Source: Pseudomonadota bacterium
Lineage (GTDB): Bacteria; Pseudomonadota; Alphaproteobacteria; Acetobacterales; Acetobacteraceae
NCBI GenBank assembly: GCA_021808205.1
Contig: JAKBCD010000139.1
Span: forward strand, 1 to 6,013
Length of the DNA stretch: 6,013 nt
Direction of reading: 5' to 3'
The translations under genes and the position numbers were made by a program. Shown piece after piece: positions 1-4,879 of the stretch. The stretch's first letter is position 1; each line of letters begins with the position of its first letter. Below the pieces are notes generated by a model. That model saw only the letters and a program-made list of their open reading frames with translations. It was not told the origin of the DNA and did not search any database.

Positions 1-906
1 CAGCGGGGTTTTGCCAAGCTTTTCCAGCAACCGGGCATGGCCAGGCTCGGCACTCACATGCGCGGCCAGGCAATGCGCCAGCGCGCCCACGCCCGAAGCC
101 TCCAGCACGGCAGCGGCAGCGGTGCAGATAAACCCATCCAGCAGCACCGGAATCCGGTGCACCCGCGCCGCCAGAATTGCCCCGCAAATCGCCGCCTGCT
201 CGCGCCCGCCAAACGCCGCCAGCACCGCCAGCGGGCTCTGCCGCATTGCCTCATGCCGCGCCAAACCGGCCTCTATCGCTGCAATCTTGCGCGCCATCAC
301 CGCCGCATCCGCGCCCGTGCCCGGCCCCGCCCAATCCGTTACCAACCCGCCAAACAAAGCCGTCGCCAGCGCGGCCGCCACGGTGGAATTGCCAATGCCC
401 ATCTCGCCCAGCAGCAGAATATCCGCGTTGGGATCCACCGCTTCCGCACCCTTGGCCATGGCCGCCAGCACTTCCGCCTCGCTCATCGCAGCGTTTTCAG
501 TGAAATCCGCCGTCGGGCGGTCCAACTCCATCGCCACCACGGCAAGCGCCGCCCCGCTGGCCCGGCAAAGCTGGTTAATCGCCGCCCCTCCGGCCTTAAA
601 ATTCGCCACCATCTGCACCGTAACTTCCTGCGGATACGGGTTCACCCCCTTCGCGCACACGCCATGGTTCCCCGCGAACACCAGCGCCTGGGCGTGGGCG
701 ATGCCCGGCCGCGCCGTACCGCGCCAACCAGCCATGAACACCGCCACATCCTCCAACCGGCCCAATGAGCCGGGCGGCTTGGTGAGCTGCCCCTGGCGCG
801 CTTGCGCCGCGGCGGCGGCGGCTTCGTCAAACGCCGGCAGATCCCGCAGCCGGGCGTCAAGTTCCGCGAAAGAGGCAGCAGGGAACAGGGAAGCCTTCAT
901 CATCAT
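1..906 (-). CDS. cobT: CobT, nicotinate-nucleotide--dimethylbenzimidazole phosphoribosyltransferase (partial, C-terminus beyond window)
   Basis: CobT transfers the phosphoribosyl group of nicotinate mononucleotide to 5,6-dimethylbenzimidazole, giving alpha-ribazole 5'-phosphate for the lower loop of cobalamin; it is cytosolic. The reading frame is open from a start near 906-898 to the left edge. Counting from the ATG at 900 it gives 300 residues, against about 340-355 for the family, so roughly 40-50 residues, including the C-terminal catalytic glutamate region, lie outside. Visible family motifs are TKPPGSLGRLE (40-50), FAGNHGV (75-81), GEMGIGNST (165-173), GGREQAAICGA (231-241), PVLLDGF (251-257) and EPGH (285-288). 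The start is ambiguous: three tandem in-frame ATGs (906, 903, 900) follow an in-frame TGA at 921-919, and the GGA at 908-906 best serves the ATG at 900. The gene lies directly behind cobU on the same strand, almost certainly cotranscribed. Identification is secure; only the exact start is uncertain. Confidence 0.96.
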   Translation of the reverse strand, partial: MMMKASLFPAASFAELDARLRDLPAFDEAAAAAAQARQGQLTKPPGSLGRLEDVAVFMAGWRGTARPGIAHAQALVFAGNHGVCAKGVNPYPQEVTVQMVANFKAGGAAINQLCRASGAALAVVAMELDRPTADFTENAAMSEAEVLAAMAKGAEAVDPNADILLLGEMGIGNSTVAAALATALFGGLVTDWAGPGTGADAAVMARKIAAIEAGLARHEAMRQSPLAVLAAFGGREQAAICGAILAARVHRIPVLLDGFICTAAAAVLEASGVGALAHCLAAHVSAEPGHARLLEKLGKTPL

Positions 907-913
907 CCAATCA

Positions 914-1414
914 TCATTTCACGCGTAACGGATAGCCAGAGACAACAAGCTGCACCTCATCGGCCAGTGCCGCAATCTCCTGGTTCAGCCGCCCTGCCTC
1001 GTCGCGGAACCGCCTGGCCAGCGCGTTTTCCGGCACAATGCCCATGCCCACCTCATTGGTCACGAAAATCACCGGCGAGACCTGCCGCCGTACCACGGCA
1101 CAAAGCCGCGCGGTCGCCTCCTGCACGTTCACATCCGCAAACATCAAATTAGAAAGCCAGAGCGTGAGGCAATCCACCAGCCTCGGCCCCGCGCCATCGG
1201 TCGCTTCCAGGGCCTGCGCCAAGTCCAGCGGCGCTTCCCTCACCTGCCAATCTGGACCTCGCCGGGCGCGATGTGCGGCAATGCGCGCCGCCATCTCATC
1301 ATCCCCCGCCTCTGCGGTGGCGATGTAATGCGGCACGCCGGGCAAGGCCAGCGCCCTGCCCTCTGCGTAAAGGCTTTTGCCGGAGCGCGCTCCGCCGGTA
1401 ATGAGTATGACCAT
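914..1414 (-). CDS. cobU: CobU/CobP, bifunctional adenosylcobinamide kinase / adenosylcobinamide-phosphate guanylyltransferase
   Basis: This cytosolic enzyme phosphorylates adenosylcobinamide and then transfers GMP from GTP to the phosphate, giving adenosyl-GDP-cobinamide, the acceptor for alpha-ribazole. The 166-residue product is close to the family's usual 170-180. The P-loop GGARSGKS is at residues 7-14. The histidine expected to carry the covalent GMP is probably H48, in the stretch RIAAHRARRGPDW. VDCLTLWLSN (80-89), VTNEVGMGIVP (118-128), the RRFRDEAGRLNQ helix (134-145) and the ending SGYPLRVK complete the family pattern. The ATG at 1414 places the P-loop at the expected distance from the N-terminus. 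The only Shine-Dalgarno candidate is GGGG at 1422-1419, buried in a hairpin that also contains the start codon. The stop (916-914) is 7 nt before the first cobT ATG, and a 50-residue peptide gene lies 43 nt upstream. Confidence 0.96.
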   Translation of the reverse strand: MVILITGGARSGKSLYAEGRALALPGVPHYIATAEAGDDEMAARIAAHRARRGPDWQVREAPLDLAQALEATDGAGPRLVDCLTLWLSNLMFADVNVQEATARLCAVVRRQVSPVIFVTNEVGMGIVPENALARRFRDEAGRLNQEIAALADEVQLVVSGYPLRVK

Positions 1415-1437
1415 GCAACCCCGTTCGGGGCCGCATG
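1412..1437 (-). promoter_or_regulatory. Hairpin enclosing the cobU Shine-Dalgarno and start codon
   Basis: In the minus-strand transcript, CAUGC (1437-1433) pairs with GCAUG (1416-1412), GG (1432-1431) with UU (1418-1417) as two G-U wobbles, and CCCC (1430-1427) with GGGG (1422-1419), leaving a GAAC loop or an extra G-C pair and an AA loop. That is 11-12 base pairs with no bulge. The GGGG is the only plausible ribosome binding site for cobU and the last three paired bases are its AUG, so the folded form should hide both. In plus-strand RNA the two wobbles would be A-C mismatches, which suggests the structure serves the cobU message. No U-tract follows, so an intrinsic terminator is unlikely. 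The fold is read from the sequence; its regulatory role is inferred. Confidence 0.55.
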
Positions 1438-1457
1438 AAACACACCCACCCTGTGGT

Positions 1458-1610
1458 TTACAATATCAGCAGCACCAGAATAACCAGCAGGGCGATGCCC
1501 AGGCCGCCGCCATAATAAATACCGCCGGAGCCGACAAACAATCCGCCATGCAGGCCAAAGCCACCGCCCAGCAAAAGCAGAACCAGCAGAATAATCAGTA
1601 ACAGCCGCAT
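1458..1610 (-). CDS. Small hydrophobic, glycine-rich membrane peptide (50 aa), DUF3309-like
   Basis: A 50-residue product: an N-terminal run of Leu/Ile/Val after MR (residues 3-14), a glycine-rich centre (15-37, including GGGFGLHGG and GIYYGGGLG), and a second hydrophobic run (38-50) ending at the stop. This predicts a helical hairpin of two short membrane segments with a Gly-rich turn and almost no charge. The layout resembles the small proteobacterial DUF3309 family, though the Pro/Trp-containing turn I associate with that family is absent, so the family call is tentative. Support for a real gene is good: GGGAGA (1621-1616) sits 5 nt before the ATG, and an in-frame TAA lies immediately upstream (1613-1611), fixing the start. 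It lies 43 nt upstream of cobU on the same strand and may share its transcript. No function can be assigned; a link to cobalamin is only positional. Confidence 0.72.
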   Translation of the reverse strand: MRLLLIILLVLLLLGGGFGLHGGLFVGSGGIYYGGGLGIALLVILVLLIL

Positions 1611-1615
1611 TTAAG

Positions 1616-1621
1616 TCTCCC
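1616..1621 (-). promoter_or_regulatory. Shine-Dalgarno of the 50-aa peptide gene
   Basis: The minus strand reads GGGAGA, then five bases, then ATG at 1610. It is the best ribosome binding site in the window and the main reason to treat the short frame as a gene. Confidence 0.7.
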
Positions 1622-1701
1622 GTGTAAAAATGCCTTTGCAGGAGAATTTAGGGGCGAGCGTGCCGTATATCCGCCAGCTTGCCATCTCTTCATGAAACGT
1701 T

Positions 1702-1740
1702 AGAGTTGGATGATTTTAGATCGAATCACGAAGTCATCGC
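1702..1740. promoter_or_regulatory. AT-rich dyad element, possible recurrent alphaproteobacterial motif
   Basis: The core TTGGATGATTTTAGATCG begins at 1706. Within it, TGATT (1711-1715) and AATCA (1724-1728) are inverted arms around an 8-nt centre, an operator-like dyad. If translated on the plus strand the stretch reads LDDFRSN followed by HEVIAL. I remember LDDFRSN-type starts from many short hypothetical proteins in alphaproteobacterial genomes, which suggests a conserved DNA element that is often mis-called as coding. That recollection is not backed by a search here. It lies 50-88 nt before the phosphatase start and about 92-130 nt before the peptide start, so it could control either direction. 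Confidence 0.4.
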
Positions 1741-1789
1741 GCTCTATTGGCTGGCGGGAAGGCCGTTGTTCCGGCAAACAGGCCGCGCC

Positions 1790-2371
1790 ATGGCTTTAAC
1801 GCCCCCCACCCGCCTGCTGCTCATCCGCCACGCGCCATCGTTGGCGGAGGGGCGGCTTGCCGGGCGGCTGGATGTTCCGGCCACACTTCCCCCCGCGCTG
1901 ACCACCGCCCAAACGCGGCTCGCCAGCTTGGCACCCGCCCCGCGCAACCTGTTCACCAGCCCCGCCTTGCGCTGCCGCCAAACCGCCGCGGCATTGTTTC
2001 CCGGCACGGAATACGCGCAAGATTCCCGCCTATGGGAACAGGATTTCGGCGCGTGGGAAGGGCAAAATGTTGCTTCCCTGCCGGATCTCGGCCCTTTGAG
2101 CCGGGCAGCCCTCGCCGCCCACCGCCCGCCCAACGGCGAAAGTTTTCTGGAAGTGACGGCCCGCGCCGCGCCCGCTCTGGCGGATATTTCGGCCCAAGGC
2201 CCCGCCATTATCATCACCCATGCCGGATTAATCCGCGCGGCAATCGGCCTGGCGCTGGGCGATGTCCCCCAGGGCCTCGCCTTCGAAATCGCGCCCTTCT
2301 CCGCCACGCTGCTCAGTGTTTCCGGCGGCGTCTGGTCCATCGGCTTCGTTAATTTGAGCCTGCTGCCATGA
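1790..2371 (+). CDS. Histidine phosphatase family protein, probable alpha-ribazole phosphatase
   Basis: A 193-residue enzyme of the phosphoglycerate-mutase-like histidine phosphatase superfamily. Seen directly: RHAP with nucleophile H14, SPALRCRQTA with the phosphate-binding Arg (56-65), LWEQDFGAWEG with the general-acid Glu E83 (81-91), and the second histidine in ITHAG (H144). The E.DFG.WEG pattern is typical of the CobC-type phosphatases that dephosphorylate alpha-ribazole 5'-phosphate or adenosylcobalamin 5'-phosphate. Together with its position heading a cobalamin operon, this makes that the likely role, though the superfamily is broad and substrate is inferred. The symbol cobC (Salmonella) is avoided because it clashes with the Paracoccus cobC used for the decarboxylase. 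The ATG at 1790 is preferred: AGG lies 7 nt upstream and the catalytic motif follows at the normal distance. The same frame stays open to a TTG at 1679, but that extension crosses the AT-rich element and lacks family character. The stop overlaps the cbiB start. Confidence 0.85.
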   Translation: MALTPPTRLLLIRHAPSLAEGRLAGRLDVPATLPPALTTAQTRLASLAPAPRNLFTSPALRCRQTAAALFPGTEYAQDSRLWEQDFGAWEGQNVASLPDLGPLSRAALAAHRPPNGESFLEVTARAAPALADISAQGPAIIITHAGLIRAAIGLALGDVPQGLAFEIAPFSATLLSVSGGVWSIGFVNLSLLP

Positions 2372-3297
2372 ACCTTCCCGCCGCCATGCTGCTGGCTTTG
2401 GGGCTGGATGCCGCCATCGGCTGGCCAGATTCGCTATACCGCCGCATCGGCCACCCGGTTACCTGGTGCGGGGCGTTGATCACCGACCTGGAAACCCGGC
2501 TGAACCAGGGCAACGCATCTCGCCGCCGCCTGGCTGGGCTGGCCACGGCGCTGCTGGTCATTCTGCTCACCGCGGCTCTCGCCGCCCTGCTGCAACGCCA
2601 TGCTGGGCTGTGGCTCACCGCCATTCTGGCCTGGCCGCTCATCGCCGCGCGCTCCCTGCATCAGCATGTCGCCGCCGTGGCCAAACCGCTGATCGAGGGC
2701 AATGTCCCAGAAGCCCGTAGAGCCGTCTCGATGATCGTCGGCCGCGACCCGGAGGCGCTGGACGCCCCCGGCATCGCCCGCGCCGCGCTGGAAAGCCTCG
2801 CTGAAAACGCCTCGGACGGCATTATCGCCCCTTTGTTCTGGGGCGCCATTTTCGGCCTGCCCGGCATCGCTGGCTACAAGGCCATCAACACGCTGGATTC
2901 GATGATCGGCCACCGCTCACCCCGCTACCTCGCCTTCGGCTGGGCCGCCGCGCGGATTGACGACATCGCCAATCTCATCCCCGCCCGCCTCACCGCCTTG
3001 CTCTTTGCTTTGGCGGCGCGGGAGAAAACCGCCGCCCTGCAAACCGCCTGGCGGGATGCAAAACACCACCGCTCCCCCAATGGCGGCTGGCCAGAGGCCG
3101 CCATGGCCGGGGCGCTGGGCTTGCGCTTGTCCGGCCCGCGCATTTACGGCAACCAGGCCGCGCACGAACCCTGGATCAACCCTGGCGGGCGCGACCCTGG
3201 AGCAGACGATATTTTCAGAGGCCTGGCGCTGTACCGGCGGATGCTGCTTCTGGCCGCCGCGGCGCTGGCCATCGCTTCTTTATTGAGGATGAGATGA
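2368..3297 (+). CDS. cbiB: CbiB, adenosylcobinamide-phosphate synthase
   Basis: CbiB (CobD in the Paracoccus scheme) is an integral membrane protein that joins aminopropanol phosphate to the ring propionate of cobyric acid. The 309-residue length is typical. Family signatures, in order: LDAAIGWP...IGHPV near the N-terminus (13-31), GRDPEALDAPGIARAALESL (125-144), AENASDG (145-151), the nearly invariant YKAINTLDSMIGHR (170-183), RIDDIANLIPARLTA (196-210), and HHRSPNGGWPEAAMAGALG (233-251). Hydrophobic segments at about 1-19, 55-76, 80-96, 151-169, 200-217 and 291-306 fit a polytopic inner-membrane protein. The ATG at 2368 overlaps the preceding TGA as ATGA, and the stop overlaps the next start the same way, so all three genes are probably translationally coupled. 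A GAG 9 nt upstream is the only, weak, Shine-Dalgarno. Confidence 0.97.
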   Translation: MNLPAAMLLALGLDAAIGWPDSLYRRIGHPVTWCGALITDLETRLNQGNASRRRLAGLATALLVILLTAALAALLQRHAGLWLTAILAWPLIAARSLHQHVAAVAKPLIEGNVPEARRAVSMIVGRDPEALDAPGIARAALESLAENASDGIIAPLFWGAIFGLPGIAGYKAINTLDSMIGHRSPRYLAFGWAAARIDDIANLIPARLTALLFALAAREKTAALQTAWRDAKHHRSPNGGWPEAAMAGALGLRLSGPRIYGNQAAHEPWINPGGRDPGADDIFRGLALYRRMLLLAAAALAIASLLRMR

Positions 3298-4256
3298 AAC
3301 GAGACCATGGCGGAAATCTGGAGGCGGCGATCCGCCAATATGGCGGCACGCGTGAGGGCTGGATCGACCTTTCCACCGGCATCAACCGCCAGCCGTACCC
3401 CGTGCCCGCCATCTCCCCGGAAGCCTGGTCCGCCTTGCCCACTGCCAGCGCCACTGCCAGGCTGATCGAAGCCGCCCGCACTGCCTACCGCACGCAAGCC
3501 GCCATTCTGCCTTTGGCCGGGGCGCAGGCGGCCATTCAACTCATCCCGCTGCTATCAAAACCAGGGCGGGCAAAAATCATGTCCCCCACCTATAACGAGC
3601 ACGCAGCCGCCTTGCGGGCCTTGGGCTGGCAAGTGGAGGAAGCCGCGAGCGCAGAGGCAACCGCCGGGGCGGATCTTGCCGTGGTGGTGAACCCCAACAA
3701 CCCGGATGGGCGGCGGAGCAGTCGGGAAACGCTGCTGGCGCTGCTGCCCCAGGTGGGCCGGCTGGTGGTGGATGAAAGTTTCGCCGACCCCTACCCCGAA
3801 CTCTCTTTAGCGCCGGAAGCCGGGCGGGAAGGGCTGGTGGTGCTGCGCTCCTTCGGTAAATTTTACGGGCTGGCGGGTATGCGTCTCGGCTTCGCACTGG
3901 GCTGCGAGAATGACATCGCCGCGCTCTCTCAGCTCGCTGGGCCGTGGCCCGTCTGCGGCCCGGCGCTGGAAATTGGTGCCACAGCCCTGGCGGATTCAAG
4001 CTGGGCACAAGCCAGCACGGCAAGGCTGATGAGCGAAATGACCCGCATGGATGTGCTCAGCCCCTGGCGCGTGGTGGGCGGTTGTTGCCTGTTCCGGCTT
4101 TACAAAACGCCGGATGCCGCCGCCGCTCAACGCCAACTGGCGGAACATCACATCTGGTCCCGCATCTTCCCTTATTCCCCCACCTGGCTTCGCCTGGGCA
4201 TGCCGGGCAATGCGGCGGAATGGGCAAGGCTGGGCAACGCCCTGGCGGTGGCGTGA
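3294..4256 (+). CDS. cobD: CobD-type threonine-phosphate decarboxylase (PLP-dependent; CobC in the Paracoccus scheme)
   Basis: A fold-type I PLP enzyme (class I/II aminotransferase family) that decarboxylates L-threonine O-3-phosphate to (R)-1-amino-2-propanol O-2-phosphate, the linker CbiB uses. The 320-residue product carries HGGN (5-8) and LSTGINRQPYP (26-36) at the N-terminus, NPNNPDG (133-139), VVDESFADPYPE (158-169) with cofactor-binding D160, RSFGKFYGLAGMRLGF (185-200) with the Schiff-base lysine K189, and a C-terminal R300-L-G that probably contacts the substrate carboxylate. HGGN plus STGIN separates this group from histidinol-phosphate aminotransferase, its nearest look-alike, and the location between cbiB and bluB agrees. 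The start (ATG 3294) overlaps the cbiB stop as ATGA, with GAGG 5 nt upstream. The stop shares one base with the bluB ATG. Confidence 0.94.
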   Translation: MKRDHGGNLEAAIRQYGGTREGWIDLSTGINRQPYPVPAISPEAWSALPTASATARLIEAARTAYRTQAAILPLAGAQAAIQLIPLLSKPGRAKIMSPTYNEHAAALRALGWQVEEAASAEATAGADLAVVVNPNNPDGRRSSRETLLALLPQVGRLVVDESFADPYPELSLAPEAGREGLVVLRSFGKFYGLAGMRLGFALGCENDIAALSQLAGPWPVCGPALEIGATALADSSWAQASTARLMSEMTRMDVLSPWRVVGGCCLFRLYKTPDAAAAQRQLAEHHIWSRIFPYSPTWLRLGMPGNAAEWARLGNALAVA

Positions 4257-4879
4257 TGGAATTCACTCCGCAACAGGCCGCGACCCTGGCCGAGATCATG
4301 CTCTGGCGGCGGGATGTGCGGCATTTCCTGACCGACCCCGTGCCCGAAGAAATGCTGGAACGGCTGCGCCACGCGATGGACCACGCCCCTTCCGTCGGCA
4401 ATGCGCGCCCCTGGCGGGTGATAAGGGTGGAAAGCCCTGGCCTTCGCGCCGCCGTGCGGGCTGAGTTCACACGCTGCAACCAGGACGCCGCCGCGACCTA
4501 TGAAGGCGAGCAGGCGACAGCCTACGCCAAGCTGAAACTGGCGGGGCTGGACGCTGCCCCGGTGCAACTGGCGGTGTTTACCGAGACAGACCCTGAAGCT
4601 GGCCACCGGCTTGGCCGCGCCACCATGGAGCTGACGCTGCAACAATCCACCGCCATGGCGATCTTCGCGCTCTGGCTAGCGGCGCGGGCAGAAAATCTGG
4701 GCGTAGGCGCGGTTTCAATTCTGGAGCCGAAAGTGGTTGAGCAATTGTTCAACGTGCCCGCCCATTGGGAGTTTTCCGCCTATCTCTGCGTCGGCAAACC
4801 CGCCTTCACCGACGATACACCGCTGCTGCACCGTGCCGAATGGCAAAGGAATGAACAGACTGTATGGGAGAAGGGTTAG
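4256..4879 (+). CDS. bluB: BluB, 5,6-dimethylbenzimidazole synthase
   Basis: BluB is a nitroreductase-fold flavin enzyme that uses O2 to break down its own reduced FMN into 5,6-dimethylbenzimidazole, the base CobT consumes. The 207-residue product shows [12 protein letters not shown] (18-29), [12 protein letters not shown] (43-54), [17 protein letters not shown] (92-108), the [24 protein letters not shown] helix region (128-151), VSILEP (153-158) and YLCVGKP (176-182). By motif, D20 and S154 match the two residues shown to be essential in the Sinorhizobium enzyme (D32 and S167). I chose ATG 4256, which overlaps the cobD stop as TGATG; a GTG at 4253 is a possible alternative one codon earlier. 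There is no strong Shine-Dalgarno, in keeping with coupling to cobD. It ends tail-to-tail with cobQ. An O2-dependent enzyme here points to an aerobe. Confidence 0.95.
   Translation: MEFTPQQAATLAEIMLWRRDVRHFLTDPVPEEMLERLRHAMDHAPSVGNARPWRVIRVESPGLRAAVRAEFTRCNQDAAATYEGEQATAYAKLKLAGLDAAPVQLAVFTETDPEAGHRLGRATMELTLQQSTAMAIFALWLAARAENLGVGAVSILEPKVVEQLFNVPAHWEFSAYLCVGKPAFTDDTPLLHRAEWQRNEQTVWEKG

Larger units (their letters stand above)
1611..1789. promoter_or_regulatory. Divergent intergenic region
   Basis: This 179-nt gap separates the minus-strand peptide-cobU-cobT run from the plus-strand phosphatase-cbiB-cobD-bluB operon and must hold promoters for both unless transcription enters from outside. 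It contains an AT-rich patch: only 15 of 40 bases at 1691-1730 are G or C, in a window that is otherwise strongly GC-rich. A TAAAAT on the minus strand (1718-1713) resembles a -10 box, but I see no matching -35 box at proper spacing, and I could not assign a convincing sigma-70 pair in either direction. I found no cobalamin riboswitch: neither the conserved B12-box core nor the surrounding stems are recognisable on either strand. Confidence 0.55.

Noticed and set aside
11..928. Long plus-strand frame of about 305 codons
   Set aside because: It lies antisense to cobT, whose frame carries a full set of family motifs. The plus-strand translation is Ala/Pro/Ser-rich low-complexity sequence typical of GC-rich shadows.
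1412..1437. Inverted repeat as an intrinsic terminator of the small-peptide transcript
   Set aside because: No U-tract follows the stem on the minus strand, and the stem ends inside the cobU start codon, so translational control is the better reading.
1377..1601. Plus-strand frame of 74 codons, Gln/Asn/Ala-rich
   Set aside because: It is the reverse strand of the Leu/Gly codons of the 50-aa membrane peptide; the Gln repeats are CAG complements of CTG leucine codons.
1713..1718. TAAAAT on the minus strand as a defined -10 box
   Set aside because: No -35-like hexamer lies at 16-18 nt upstream on that strand, so a promoter call would be a guess.
1744..2340. Minus-strand frame of 198 codons opposite the phosphatase
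   Set aside because: Shadow of a gene with clear catalytic motifs. No ribosome site or domain features were seen.
3944..4255. Upstream extension of the bluB frame to 3944
   Set aside because: The extra roughly 104 codons lie wholly inside cobD in another frame, and the BluB family starts near the ATG at 4256.
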